Source: Aurelia coerulea (taxonomy: Eukaryota > Cnidaria > Scyphozoa > Semaeostomeae > Ulmaridae). Taken from it: a DNA stretch of 64,000 nucleotides. Positions within the stretch are counted from its first letter, which is position 1. Each line of letters begins with the position of its first letter. The stretch lies in the NCBI GenBank assembly GCA_039566865.1, contig CM076943.1, forward strand, positions 37,270,663 to 37,334,662. Reading direction: 5' to 3'. Positions 44,686 to 56,279 of the stretch are shown piece by piece. The translations under genes and the position numbers were made by a program. Below the pieces are notes generated by a model. That model saw nothing but the letters and a program-made list of their open reading frames with translations. It did not search any database and was not told the origin of the DNA.

Positions 44686-45470
44686 AAACAAGGGCAGATT
44701 TTGTAATACAATAGCAACAGTTGCGTTTGATTGACACCTCAATTCAAAGCAATTAGCGGATGCAGACAAAGGGAATTCTCTCAACCAGTAATTCAAAACA
44801 AAAAAAGCCGCAAAAGTTTCCCCGAAACTAGTAGGGCAAACTCTCGCCTTGCGCAAGCGAAAGATGGTTTTTAAGATAAGTTATGTGCTTATAGCGAAAG
44901 AAGGAGGGTAAATCTAAAGCTCTGTCGCTTAGATTATGTTTATTTGATTTAGGAGCTGTTTTGTAATTGTTTCATTTTAAGCCCTAAAGACGCGAGAATT
45001 ACAATGCCTTCTGCTCGGCTCCCGAATCAAATAAACATAATCTAAGCGACAGAACTTTAGATCAGAGACGTAGGAACCGGGGGGGCACTGGGCACACGTG
45101 CCCCCCCAAGATTTTGGAATAAACAAAGAAGTGCCCTTTTTATTTTCAGGAAGTGCCTCTTTAGCTTAATAAAATAAGTGCCCTTGAAGTGTCGTGCCCC
45201 TCCAAGTTTGAGATGCTTCCTACGTCCCTGCTTTAGATTTACCCTTCTTCTTTCGCTATAAGCACATAACTTCTCTTAAAAACCATCTTTCGCTTGCACA
45301 AGACGAGAGCGAATTTGCCCTACTAGTTTCGGGGACACTTTTGCGGCTTTGTTTGTTTTGAATTACTGGTTGAGAGAATTCCCTTTGTCTGCATCCGCTA
45401 ATCGCTTTGAATTGAGGTGTCAATCAAACGCAACTATTGCTATTGTATTACAAAATCTGCCCTTGTTTTG
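44686..45470. mobile_element. Foldback with ~265-bp arms
   Basis: Arms at 44686-44948 and 45027-45470 are close inverses, separated by about 78 bp. The right arm is lengthened by a 168-bp MITE plus its 8-bp duplication. A frame on the minus strand of the left arm (ending at 44587) is not convincing. Confidence 0.85.
45063..45230 (+). mobile_element. 168-bp hAT-like MITE, copy 3
   Basis: The exact 8-bp duplication CTTTAGAT is at 45055-45062 and 45231-45238. The intact left arm of the surrounding foldback shows the uninterrupted target. Confidence 0.92.
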
Positions 45471-45556
45471 CTCTCCCATTATTCCTATGACCTCCGTATA
45501 GGTTTTATATGGAACCCCCATTGCACCATCAGCAAGGCATCTTTTAGGGAAATTTG

Positions 45557-45818
45557 ACCATGGGTATTGTGGACACAATTTGTGTCGATCGTGTCCACAA
45601 TACCTGGCCTAAATGTTACTAAATGAATGAATGTATTTCGTTACCTTGCTCGTCTTCATTTCATGAGTATCTCTGCGCTTTTGCCTCGGCATTCATTCTT
45701 GCTTACTCAAGTTCGTAACGGCCTAAGATTTTTGAACAGTGCCGCGCTCTAAACTAGTTCCCAGCACAGACCGCGCATTCCTCAAACGACTCATCCTGAA
45801 ATTGAAAATTGAATTCTT
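45557..45818 (+). repeat. ~260-bp dispersed inverted repeat with hairpin, copy 1
   Basis: This segment is inverted at 50562-50808. It begins with a 14-bp stem GGTATTGTGGACAC and a 14-base loop. The two copies are about 5 kb apart inside the 7.46 kb element and are probably its internal arms. Confidence 0.8.
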
Positions 45819-45960
45819 AGATTTAAGATGCAGACTTCATAATTTTTGGGTATGTCATGTCATGTGAGAAAAAGTATTTTTTTGGGTCCAAATTTATGCC
45901 AAAAATTATTTGTTTGGGTTGGTGCTGTGTACCAGACTGAGCACCCCTATCCTCAATATA

Positions 45961-46421
45961 CAGGAACGCCGGAGAGGGGGGGCGCGGGGGGCAAGCGCCC
46001 CTCCTGCCCTTTCCTAACGGGGGCAAGGGGGCAAAAGTGCCCTTTCAATGAAAAACAATAATTTTCTTTGAAACTTGATATAAAAGCCGCCATAGCTTCA
46101 TTCCTTCATCAGAAACACACTAGTAACGAAAAACGAGTGGCAATTGCAACTTCAAAATAAGCACTATGCTATGTTATGCGATTCGGAATGAGGACACGTG
46201 GAGAAAGAGCCGAACAATTTCGTGAAAGAACATGATTAATGTTCGTTAAAACATTTTTGATAGCATTTTAAGCCAATCTAAAGGGCGTGTCCACAAAAAA
46301 TTTTCCCGGGGGAGTACCCCCGGACCCCCCAGCTTTTAGGCTCGCTTTGCTCGCCTTCGGTCTCGATTGCCCTTACGTTCCTAGTCGCCCCCCTTGCCCT
46401 ACCATTGCTCCGGCGTCCCTG
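45961..46421. mobile_element. hAT-like MITE (461 bp)
   Basis: Ends CAGGAACGCCGGAG and CTCCGGCGTCCCTG are flanked by the exact direct repeat TCAATATA at 45953-45960 and 46422-46429. The G/C-rich ends surround an AT-rich core without ORFs. Confidence 0.9.
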
Positions 46422-46429
46422 TCAATATA

Positions 46430-47733
46430 CCAGAGTAACCCCCTGGATTTAGAGGATTAAACCACTGGGCCACAATATATTCAAAGGCTTCAATTCAAGG
46501 TCAAAGGTAGTCAAAATCAAAGAGCATTTAAAAGCAGAAAAATCTTTTTCTCAGACTTACAAAGTACATCAGAAACAAGTTCATAAGGCACTTTAAGATG
46601 GCCAAAAATTTCATACTATTCAAAGAAACTTTTGACTGCTAAAATTCAAAGATATAGCTAAACATGCCAATGAAATCTTTGTCAGTTTTAAACACACCAA
46701 AACACATCATCTTCCCATTTGATGTTTCATGCATCAAGAAACATTTTGTATATATTACAAACAATTGGATCATTATTCACACACTCACAAAATAGCAAAA
46801 CATAGTATAGTATAAGAACTTTTGGTTTTTACCAGGCTGAAATTTTAATGTGAAATTAAGAACCTTTCAATTCTATGGGCTGATCCAAGTTTCTTGTTTT
46901 AAACTATTGTGTAATAACAAGTGGATAGAAATTCTTTTCAATGTATCATAAAAGATTTTTGGGAGCAAAGTACCTTGAGATTCAAATGCTAGCTTACAAC
47001 GGTGTATATAACTAAAATGAATAAATATACCAGGACCATAATAGGAAGCATCTTCTGATTAGGGGGGCAATTGTTCTTGAAACAATAGAGAACAATACAT
47101 CTAATTAATGCTTGTGACATGGCACCATTGTTTTCAAAATCATTGGGAAGGTGCTTGAACTTCAATAATGCCCCCCCCAACTTTCTACAGGCCTAAAATA
47201 TACATATTAATAATAATCATTAATCATTATTAAGTATTATTAAACTTTTTCAAACTTCAACATAGTCTATATACTTTATTTAAATATGAAGAAAAAGAAC
47301 CAAAATTTTCTTATTTATTCACCCCACTTCAAGTCTCAGCATGTTCAGTCTAAAATTGTCAATGGTGCTTTCCTGCATTTTCCTGAATGAAAGGAGCTTG
47401 TATAAATCTCTGTCAAATGGAATTTACTGTAAGTCTTTGCAGCATGATGTCAGTTAACAGTTCTGCCTTCGTTTTGTAACAAGACGAGACAAGTTGCATG
47501 TGTAAATCTTGGACTTGAAAGCCTTCACAAAATTTAGGCCAATATTTGTTACATCTTTCTTGGTGCACTAATCAGCTCATAAGTAGCCTCCAGTTTCTTC
47601 ACCATATAAGCTGCCAAAACTTCAAACGTTTTCCTGCACTCGCCATCTGCATCTCCCCAGGTAAAAGTAACTGCTCTGCTGTTCTGTTTTGCAAATTCTT
47701 TCGTTCCCCAAAGATTTCACTCTGGGGCCATGG
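46430..47733. other. Interior of the 7.46 kb element, no gene
   Basis: This AT-rich stretch has no convincing ORF or repeat, apart from a short TTAATAATAATCATTAATCATTA tract near 47206-47230 (interrupted, low complexity). Confidence 0.4.
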
Positions 47734-47741
47734 GTCCCTTC

Positions 47742-50172
47742 CCCAGGGGGGTCACTTGAACTTTTTGTATACGGGGGGGTCCATCCGCAGTTTCCTAAAT
47801 TCACCTAAAAGTATCAAATAAAATTTCACAGACCCAAAAATATCAACTAAAAATTTTTGATGAGACCCAAAAGTATCAAAAATACAAAATCTTGCTTAGT
47901 TTAAACAGCATCTATTTCATGACACTAGGTCTTGGGAGACAGATACACTCTAGCATGCAGATCCACTGTGCATTCTTCTGTGTAGCAACTGATGGAAAAT
48001 ATTTACTCAAAGTTAGTTGCTGAAGAGGTGGCAAACTAATAAATAAACTACAAGAATCATGTCACAAAGCCCACTTTGTGACTCCAAGATTGAACCAATA
48101 ATTGACAGAACCCAAGGAAACCCATGGAGTACATTCATTTTTTTATTATAAGAAACCGCTTATAAGAAACGGTAGGCTCAATTTTTCAAAAGTTAAGAAA
48201 CAACCCTACCTGAATTTCAAAAGTTAAGAAACTTTTGCAGTTTACAGTTTTAATTTTACTATCACAGTCAGAAATGATTTACAGCTATAGCATGAGTTTG
48301 GACACTATTTTGAGTGCGAATTATGTTATTGACTTGTTTTGAGATCTTACTAAGTAATTTGGGAACCCTTTAGACAAAACAAGATTAACTTTACATTTCT
48401 GGCATTAGAAATATAAGAAGCACCTATGACATTTTTGGTAGCAAAATGGCCCAAAAACTTAAAGAAACTAACTACCAGCCCCTGACCTGTTTCTTATAAA
48501 AAAAAATGAGTGTAACCCATATGGCTGCTCCATCATGGGTTACTCCTCACTAATTAATATGGCTTACTACGTACAAGTCAAACTGACCTGAGCTACTGTT
48601 GCTATGAAAGGGACATCCAATTTTGGGGGACAGAATAATTTTTGTTGGCAAATGCTGCTATTTTGCTATGTTTTGTTACCTTGTTCCTCACTTCTTAGGA
48701 TTCTTGGTCTTTCTTGGTGACAGAATTTTATTAACTGCTTATACTATAGGAGCCAAACTCAAAAAATTAATGTTCCTCACACAAAACTTGGATTCCTCTT
48801 TGCATCTTGACAGTAATTCACACCCCTCCCTCAACTACCAGGCCCGTCGGAACAAAATTCATATTGGGGGGGCTGAAACTTCATGCGAGCGGAGTGATGA
48901 TAAATGGGGGTCCGGGGGCTTGCCCCCGGGAAAATTTTTCATGGCCACGCCCTTTAGATCGTTGGAAAACGCCCCATTTTTGGAGAATTGATAATTTAAA
49001 AAAGCAAAGGATGAACTCTGATGGAGGTCTTTCCGAGAAAATTCTGAAAAATGGGACTTCAATTTCAGGAGGATATAGATTATATTTGAATTCCATAATA
49101 TCAAGGATGATAGCTTGATAAATTCTAATAACTTCCTCGAATATAAATGATAAATAAGTTTGAATCTTCATTTCCATGAGATGGGCTTTCACAGCCTTTT
49201 TTACTTACAAAAGTGAACGAACTGCAGCAAATTATTGGGGGGGCTGAAGCCCCCCCAGCCCCCCCGGTTCCGACGGGCCTGACTACTCACCCATTATTCA
49301 TCACAACTGACCCCAGTGTTCCAGTGCTGCTCCCATATTTGGGGTGGTAGGTGAAACTCGAAACCAGGCCAAGAAGGAACGCCTTGTTTAGTAGGAGGGG
49401 GCTAGGCCTTAGATCAACAAAAACTCCTCCAGTCCAAAGTCCCCAGAGCGATTCAATTGATCTCACAGTGCAATCTATTACTACCTATTCTAATATCATA
49501 GAATCATCAATCCACCAACTTTGGTGCTGCAGACAGAAGCTGGTTCTTTCTCTGGTCGTATTTGTCTTCTAAATTTCTGTCTGCCTGCCATTATCGTTGT
49601 TGTTGTGAGTGCATCAGCCTCGATAGAATATCACAGGAAAGCCTTCATTGAGATAATTGAAATCTAATTTATTTGGTTTAAAATTTTTGTTGACATGGTT
49701 GAATGTTTTTGAACAAATTGTTTTGTCGGTTTACTGGAAAATTGTTCCTTTTTAAGTCCCAATGAATTGAAAACATTTTCAATCAATTCTAAATATTTTC
49801 AAATTAACTCAAAAGTTCCAACGGTGGTTTCCCTGTGATAAAATTGTTAGAACGAAACGAAAGCGAGACAGTGAAATTGGCGGGAAAAAGTAAAATGTTG
49901 CCGAGTGTATGTCCCTTGTATGTGTTTTTTCTGTATGGATGGATCGCAAAAGCCTCATTTTTACGGATGTTGAAAGAAATCCTAACTGTCTTTGATCTGG
50001 TTGATCCCAAAAGTATCAAAAATCCATATTTTTCAAATCAGCTACCCATAAGTATCAAAAAGTTATAATTTTAAATCAGGTACCCAAAAATATCAGATTA
50101 CAAAGTAAAGTCTTACCCATAATTATCGGATGAACCTCCCCGTATATAAAAAGTTCAAGTGACCCCCCTGGG
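47742..50172. mobile_element. hAT-like element (2.43 kb)
   Basis: Ends CCCAGGGGGGTCACTTGAAC and inverse, about 35 bp, are flanked by the exact direct repeat GTCCCTTC at 47734-47741 and 50173-50180. Subterminal regions carry AAAAGTATCAAAAAT-type short repeats in inverse orientation. No transposase frame is visible, and a smaller element is nested at 48839-49281. Confidence 0.88.
48839..49281. mobile_element. CAGGCCCGTCGGAAC element (443 bp)
   Basis: A 15-bp perfect inverted repeat CAGGCCCGTCGGAAC bounds it. The flanks share only ACTAC, so the target duplication is unclear. Related ends occur at 51194-51208 and 60080-60095. Confidence 0.75.
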
Positions 50173-50561
50173 GTCCCTTCAGCAAGAATTCGGAGCCGCG
50201 CTCTCGAGATACAAAGATACCAAAGTATGAAACTATTGTACTCATCTCATTGTTTTCCTTTGAATAACTAACAATCTCTTGACATTTTCAGGAGGTCTAT
50301 CCCACTTGATGCCATCAGCCAAGACGATACGACTAACACGACAAGACATTTTGTTTTTGTTCTGCCATGTGTTCTCCTCTCCCGCCATTTTTAAAAACCA
50401 ATTTCTATTCAATCATTACCCCCTGAAAATGACGTAGTATTTCTAGTAGCTATTGTTCAAATTTCATTGTTATTCGTAGCGCCCCCGCAGCACAATGTTT
50501 CGCGGTGTGTACGAAAAGCCTTAGTGGGATTTGCGGTCGATTGCCCTCCCATTCAATTTTC

Positions 50562-50808
50562 AATTTCAGGATGAGTCGTTTGAGGAATGCGCGGTCTGGG
50601 CTGGGAACTAGTTTAGAGCGCGGCACTGTTCAAAAATCTTAGGCCGTTACGAACTTGAGTAAGCAAGAATGAATGCCGAGGCAAAAGCGCAGAGATACTC
50701 ATGAAATGAAGACGAGCAAGGTAACGAAATACATTCATTCATTTAGTAACATTTAGGCCAGGTATTGTGGACACGATCGACACAAATTGTGTCCACAATA
50801 CCCATGGT
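50562..50808 (-). repeat. ~260-bp dispersed inverted repeat with hairpin, copy 2
   Basis: This is the inverse of 45557-45818, ending with the same 14-bp hairpin (GGTATTGTGGACAC pairing with GTGTCCACAATACC). Confidence 0.8.
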
Positions 50809-50809
50809 A

Positions 50810-51208
50810 GCATGTTCTCAGTCAATCACAAAACTATCAAGGTTTTCCTTGTCGCTAATGAGCTAATAGCAAGCATGATATCGGGAGATGCATCCTAAGC
50901 CAAAGTAAAGAATCTTTCTTCATAAATTTTCCTCGTGCTCTGATTCATTGGATAACTGTCATAAAACTATCAAAGTTTTCTTGTCGCTAATGGCAAGCAT
51001 GATATTGGGTGATGCATTCTAAGCCAAAGTAAAGGGCATGGCCCCAAAAATTTTTCTGGGGGCTTCGCCCCCATCAGCCCCCTCATTTCAATGCCCTCCC
51101 ATTAAATTTACCAGTGCCATGCCGCTGCGAAAAGAGATTTGTCATAGCTGCGCTAGCATCTAGTTTCTCGTTTCAGCAACCCCCAATGCGAATTTCGTTC
51201 CGACGGGC
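50810..51208 (-). mobile_element. CAGGCCCGTCGGAAC-type end joined to satellite units
   Basis: The right boundary GTTCCGACGGGCCTG at 51194-51208 belongs to the family at 48839. Leftward it continues into two ~125-bp units containing AAGCCAAAGTAAAG, which are amplified at 53520-54200. Confidence 0.65.
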
Positions 51209-51665
51209 CTGTCCAATTCAATTTAGAGATTGCAGATACTACGATAAGAAATGTGCAATGAAGAGCGCTGAGAGCGACTAGTTTCATTACTCTTATTTGG
51301 CACTCTGGTTTTCATTAACGTTTCCAAAGAAATTGTACTTTGGAGCCATGAAGAACCATGAAGAACCATGATGGTATATTAGGATCTAAGTTAAGTGTAT
51401 GTAAACAACGTTTGATTAAGATAAAGTACGAAATGTCCAGAAGGTTTTTCTCAAATAAAAGTTGCTCTTCGTGCTCTTCAGCATATCAATAGACAATGGC
51501 ATGGCATATATATTAATCAATAACTAATATCGACAATGTATCGACTTAAAGTGTTTAAGGTGATTTCTTTAGTGGGTATAGGGTAAAAAATTTATCTGCC
51601 ACACCCTGAACCGGGCCCTTTTCGTTTGCTAGCCTCCCTACAACTATGGTGCCAGACCACCCCTG

Positions 51666-51700
51666 CTGACTCACTAGGTCTTATGGAAAATAGTGAGATT
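51666..51700 (+). pseudogene. CR1-like LINE linker, part 2
   Basis: The frame continues from 44203 with LGLMENSEI. It is interrupted again at 51700 by an antisense LINE. Confidence 0.8.
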
Positions 51701-52991
51701 GTGATTGTTGTTGTTGTTGTTGGTGTTGTTGTTGTTGTTGCTGCTGTATCTTTATTTTTCATCGATTGAAAAAATCATCTAGTCTGCTATGTACATATGT
51801 AGATGGAAATTAATCAAAATCGATGGATACAGTAATTAAAATAAAATAAATATTTTTTTCAAACGGTTTGTACATTATTTACAGTAAAACGACAGGCGTT
51901 GCATTTGCACTGGGGCCATCCCATTGTGATTTTAACCTTTTGAAAGTATTAAGGCTTTCAGCCGGTTTTCGCTCATTTGGTAAGCAATTCCATTTCGAGA
52001 CTGTGAGTACCGAAAGTAACCTGGTTTGGTCTTTAATGACTAAGTTTATTAGGATTTCGCGATGAATAATTGGAGGAGCTAACTTGAAAAATATCTTTCA
52101 CGAAGGATGGATTCAGAACATTTAGAGTCTTAAAAATTTCTATGGAGATAGCTCTACGTCGGTAAACATGGATGGTGCATCGCTGTGATTTCATTAGAAG
52201 GTCATTATATGAACTGACATGATCATTATGAAGGAACCTAAGTGCACGTTCTTGTACCTTCTCAATCTTATGCATTGATTTAGCTGAACAAAAATGCCAT
52301 ACCAAAGGACAGCAATTGAAATTAGAATAAGCAAAGCTCTGAACAAGGACTTCTCTCGCATCATAACCAATATTAGCTCGAAGCCTCTTTAGGACATTAA
52401 GTTGAGTTGCAGCTTTTCTACAAAGTACTGCAATGTGTGGATCAAAGTTTAGTTTATAGTCTAGTTAAATCCCGAGAAGTTTGACTGAATCTTCAGACAT
52501 GATTGCTTTTCCTTTAATACTTATTTTCTCACCACTGGTAGCTGACTAGTCTTTTTTAATTAACAGTGCATGAAACTTTGATGGATTTGCAATCATATGC
52601 TTTTCCTTTGACCAATCTAGTGCAACGCCTGCTTCTGCCCCTAAGGCTCGTACAAAATCTGGTAGAGTCCTAGAGAAACAAGCAAGCGTGTTGTCGTCGG
52701 CATAATTATATAGCGTTGCCTGTAGAAAAAGATCATTTATATATACATTAAAAATAACAGGGCCTAGCACCGAACCTTTGGGGACCCCAGATAAGATTGT
52801 TTGAAAGGAACCGTATGTATTGTTTATCCTCACGGATTGCTCACGCGGTTTAAGATATGAATAGACTAGTACCAAGGCATTTTCATCCACACCGTACGCA
52901 TCCAGCTTAGCAATCAGCAGATCGTGAGGGATGCAATCATATTGCTTTTGACAAGTCCATCAATAAAGCACCTACAATGTAATTATTGTCA
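51701..52991 (-). mobile_element. L2/CR1-like LINE inserted antisense
   Basis: A 5'-truncated minus-strand LINE ends in a (CAA)n tail, seen as TTG repeats at 51703-51742. The direct repeat AGTGAGATT flanks it at 51692-51700 and 52992-53000. It is younger than the CR1-like LINE it disrupts. Confidence 0.85.
51870..52960 (-). pseudogene. LINE RT (YADD) and C-terminal region
   Basis: From the 5' side the strand reads DCIPHDLLIAKLDAYG, a frame with GVPKGSVLGPVIFNVYINDL, the catalytic box YADDNTLACF and WSKEKHMIANPSKFHALLI. Further along come KIEKVQERALRFLHNDHVS and NPSFVKDIF, then a Cys-rich tail (CKCNACRF) near 51900. Frameshifts (for example near 52945 and 52540) inactivate it. The endonuclease is absent. 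Confidence 0.85.
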
Positions 52992-53130
52992 AGTGAGATT
53001 ATCGTTAGTACAGAAGGTATCTCAGATTCTGTAAAAAGGGCTCTAATGAAATATTCCAACCACCCGAAAATTCGCAGTTTTGCTCAAAAGGACGATTGTC
53101 GTAGATCTTTTTTGAATTTTTCTATTTTTG
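52992..53130 (+). pseudogene. CR1-like LINE linker, part 3
   Basis: The interrupted frame resumes as EIIVSTEGISDSVKRALMK and YSNHPKIRSF, then decays. Together with 43784-44203 and 51666-51700 it makes one old LINE. Confidence 0.8.
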
Positions 53131-53519
53131 ATTAAATTCTTTCTACGTTGTATTTAGCATGATTTCTTTTGTAAATTACTCTAGGAAAAAACGTTCTATT
53201 GTTTGTCTTCAGAAGCGACGTGGCTGTTGAGCGTCTGAAATTCGTATATTTGTTGGAAATTCGGATTTTTGTTGGAAATTCGGAAATTTCTCATCTGTAT
53301 GAATTGAAGCCTAGCTACTACCACGACCCTATTTACTAACGAATTTTTAACAAGAGGGGCATTTTCCGACAGTCTGAGGTAGGTCATGTAAAAAGAATGT
53401 CCTGGGTGCCAGAGCCTTTGCTTGTCGAAATATGGTCCTCGGGATTACATTAAAACCGAAGAGAAAATAGCTGGGTATAGGTTGGGTAAGAATTTTCCGA
53501 GAAAGGTTAAATCTTCTAT

Positions 53520-54210
53520 TTTAGCGCTGGTAAATATGGAATCAAGGGATGTATTCTAAGCCAAAGTAAAGGATGTTTCTTCAAAAATGTTCCTCGTGTT
53601 CCGATTGATAGGAGAACTGTCAGCAAGCTCTCAAGGTTTCCTTGTCACTAAGGCAGGCATGATATTGGACATTGGGAGATACATTTTAAGCCAAAGCAAA
53701 GGATGTTTCTTCAAAAATTTTCCTTGTGCTCTGATTTATAGGATAACTGTTACAAAACGATCAAGGTTTCCTTGTCGCTAAAGGCAAGCATGATTTTGGG
53801 AGATGCATTCCAAGCCAAATTTAAGGATCTTTCTTCAAATATTTTCCTCGTGCTCCGATTTATAGGAGAACTGTCACGAAGTTCTCAAGGTTTCCTTGTC
53901 GCTAATGGCAGGCAGGATATTGGAAGATGCATTCTAAGCCAAAGTAAAGGATCTTTCTTCAAACATTCTCCTCGCGGTCCGATTTATAGGAGAACTGTCA
54001 CGAAGCTCTCAAGGTTTCCTTGTCCCTAATGGCAGGCATGGTATTAGGAGATGCATTCTAAACCAAAGTAAAGGATCTTCCTTCAAAAATTTTCCACGCG
54101 CTCCGATTTATAGGAGAACTGTCACGAAGCTATCAAGGTTTCCTTGTCGCTAATGATAGCATGATATTGGGAAATTCATTATATGCCAAAGTAAAGAGCG
54201 TGGCCCCAAA
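53520..54210 (+). repeat. ~115-140-bp satellite-like array, six units
   Basis: Units share GCATTCTAAGCCAAAGTAAA and recur at about 53551, 53691, 53805, 53929, 54053 and 54174. Frames through them (for example 53587-54029) are repeat artefacts. The last unit leads into GTGGCCCCAAA, as in the transposon-linked copies at 51020. Confidence 0.85.
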
Positions 54211-54327
54211 CATTTTCTATTTCAATGTTCCAACCTACTTAATTAGTCATGCAGCAATGACGTTAAGCCTACATGCGACTCTAGGCCAAATTGAATTCCT
54301 CTTTCCTGCGGCTCTCGGCCGAAACTA

Positions 54328-54425
54328 GTTAGCAGATAACTGAATAAATGAAAAAAGCGCAAAAGATCACCTCGATGCTTGCTCTCGGTAGATATTGTCC
54401 CTCTACTTCATCGTTCACTGTATAT
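54328..54425. repeat. Dispersed repeat next to an empty TA site
   Basis: It matches 55501-55598 (GTTAGCAGATAACTGAATAA onwards). Here no element precedes it, and the TA at 54326-54327 represents the empty target. Confidence 0.75.
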
Positions 54426-54910
54426 TGCGGTCTTAACGCAGGCAATCGAAGAGTCATCAAGAAGCAGAAAGCACCGAGAAAGATCAAGGAAACAACAACA
54501 AACGAAGAAACGACGAAATAGGTCGACAGCAACACTACAACACTAAAAAAAACAACGAAATCAAACTGACGTGAAATCAAACGACATACGTCAAGCATCA
54601 ATAGCAGCAACAACAATAACAACAACATCGTTTTACACAACAAGCAACGCACATCACAACAATAATAGGACACTGATCCACTGCAAATGCTAGTGACCTA
54701 AGATGGGTAGAAACTGAGGAGGAGGCTGTCTTTTGAGTAAAACAGATTTGACGATTTAAAACAAACGGACAAGAGTTTACTGGGTCCGAGAACTCATTAA
54801 AGTAACCTTAAATAGGCATTCATTATATTCAATTAAATTTTTCTCTATGAAAGCCGTTGTATTTATAAAATTCTTCATTTGCTCTGATGATGGCCTTGTG
54901 GCCAAAACTA

Positions 54911-55498
54911 CCGGGTGTCCCAAAATCGTTTGATTGCTTATATGTCCATAAGCGGTGAACCGATTTCAAAAACTTCATTTCATCCGATTGCCGAAAGGCT
55001 AAACTGTATTCGAGAATGTTGGTTGTGGTTTGTGCAGATGTCTTCATGTTGAAAAGAAGATCGATATACCTGCTAAAATTCAAGCCTTCTATGGGATGAA
55101 AATGAAATGGCCTACTTTCCCAGTCAATATTTTAGATGCAAAAGGCTGAACTTATATGTCGTTCAGAGAATATATGTCATTCAGAGAATACGAATTCAGT
55201 TAAAACTGAGTTCAGAGAATACGAATAGGAGTTCAGCCTTTTGTATCACATCTAAAACGTTGACTGGTAAAATAGACCGTTTCTTTCTCGCGCCATCTAA
55301 GGCTTGAATTTGAGCAGGTTTATCGATCTTCTTTTCGACATGAAAACGCCGTGTTAAAGCCACAACTAACATCTTAAAATACAATTTAGCCTTTAGACAA
55401 TCAAATAAAACATAGCTTTTGAAAATCGGTTCATTGGGTATGGACATGTAAGCAATCAAACAATAATAAATCATTTTGGGACAACCTGTAGTTAGCAG
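54911..55498. mobile_element. CCGGGTG-type TA-target foldback MITE (588 bp)
   Basis: Ends CCGGGTGTCCCAAAATC and inverse (GGGACAACCTG) abut TA at 54909-54910 and 55499-55500. Long diverged arms pair almost to the centre near 55200. Confidence 0.85.
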
Positions 55499-55874
55499 AT
55501 AACTGAATAAATGAAAAAGCGCCAAAGATTAACTCGATGCCTGCTCCCTGTAGATGTTGTCCCTCTTCTTCTTCTTGTAGATGTTCACTATCCGTTCTAT
55601 ATTTTGCATTATATAAACGAGGCTGGTAATGAACTGATTTTCAATAAATGTATGTAGTTTATGTTGGGCTTTATGCTACATAAATTTTATTAAAATCTTG
55701 CTTTCAGAAACTCTAAAAGAATATTTTCTCTTGGAATTGGTTTGTTCTGGCCCACCCTTTACCTCTGCATCTAATTGATAAGCACGTTTCATGTATTGAG
55801 ATTGCTTGCCTTGCATCTTATTCTTATTTCTTTTTGTCAAGAAAATTGATCATTGACCAACTTTTCTTCGTCAG

Positions 55875-56230
55875 GTGCCTATGATACCCTCTCAGTCAAA
55901 TTCATTCTGCGAAGAAACATCGGCTTCTATGTCTTTCAATATCTGCTACCATGTGCTTTGATTGTCATCTTGAGCTGGGTTGGTTTTTGGATCGATTACC
56001 AATCAACGCCTGCAAGAGCATCACTTGGAATCACAACAGTGCTCACCATCACAACGCTCAGCAACAGTATTCGATCATCGCTGCCTCAAGTGGCCTATGT
56101 CAAATCCCTTGATGTATATTTACTCTCGTGTTTTGTCTTTGTGTTTGCTTCAACGGCAGAATTCGCATTGACGGGCATAACTGCAAGAAAGTGGCGAAAA
56201 GCATATGAAATGAAGCAAGAAGCTCAAAAG
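55875..56230 (+). CDS. Cys-loop receptor exon: pre-M1, M1, M2, M3
   Basis: This exon encodes the membrane pore of a pentameric ligand-gated channel. After KFILRRNIGFYVFQ comes M1 (YLLPCALIVILSWVGFWID), then the PAR selectivity sequence and M2 (LGITTVLTITTLSNS), the RSSLPQVAYVKSLD linker and M3. The Pro-Ala-Arg before M2 and the LGITTVLT core are hallmarks of anion-selective subunits. Position 2' is Ser and 9' is Leu by the usual numbering. The exon has AG/GT borders and ends in phase 0. Whether the ligand is glycine, GABA, glutamate or another cannot be told without the upstream domain. Confidence 0.93.
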
Positions 56231-56279
56231 GTATAGTTTTGATTACACTAGGTAAATCTTTCCAGATTATATTAGATCG

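Larger units (their letters stand above)
44204..51665. mobile_element. hAT-like nonautonomous element, 7.46 kb with nested insertions
   Basis: Ends CAGGCGCGGTATGG and CC-AGACCACCCCTG are imperfect inverses. They are flanked by the exact 8-bp direct repeat CTGACTCA at 44196-44203 and 51666-51673. Removing the element rejoins the LINE frame as ITDS-LGLMENSEI. Its own sequence amounts to under 4 kb. The rest comprises a foldback (44686-45470) with a MITE, a 461-bp MITE (45961-46421) and a 2.4 kb hAT-like element (47742-50172) with its own insert. No transposase frame is visible. Confidence 0.85.

Noticed and set aside
53520..54210. CRISPR-like periodic repeats
   Set aside because: Whole ~120-bp units are repeated, without short conserved repeats separated by unique spacers, and the sequence is a eukaryotic satellite-like array.
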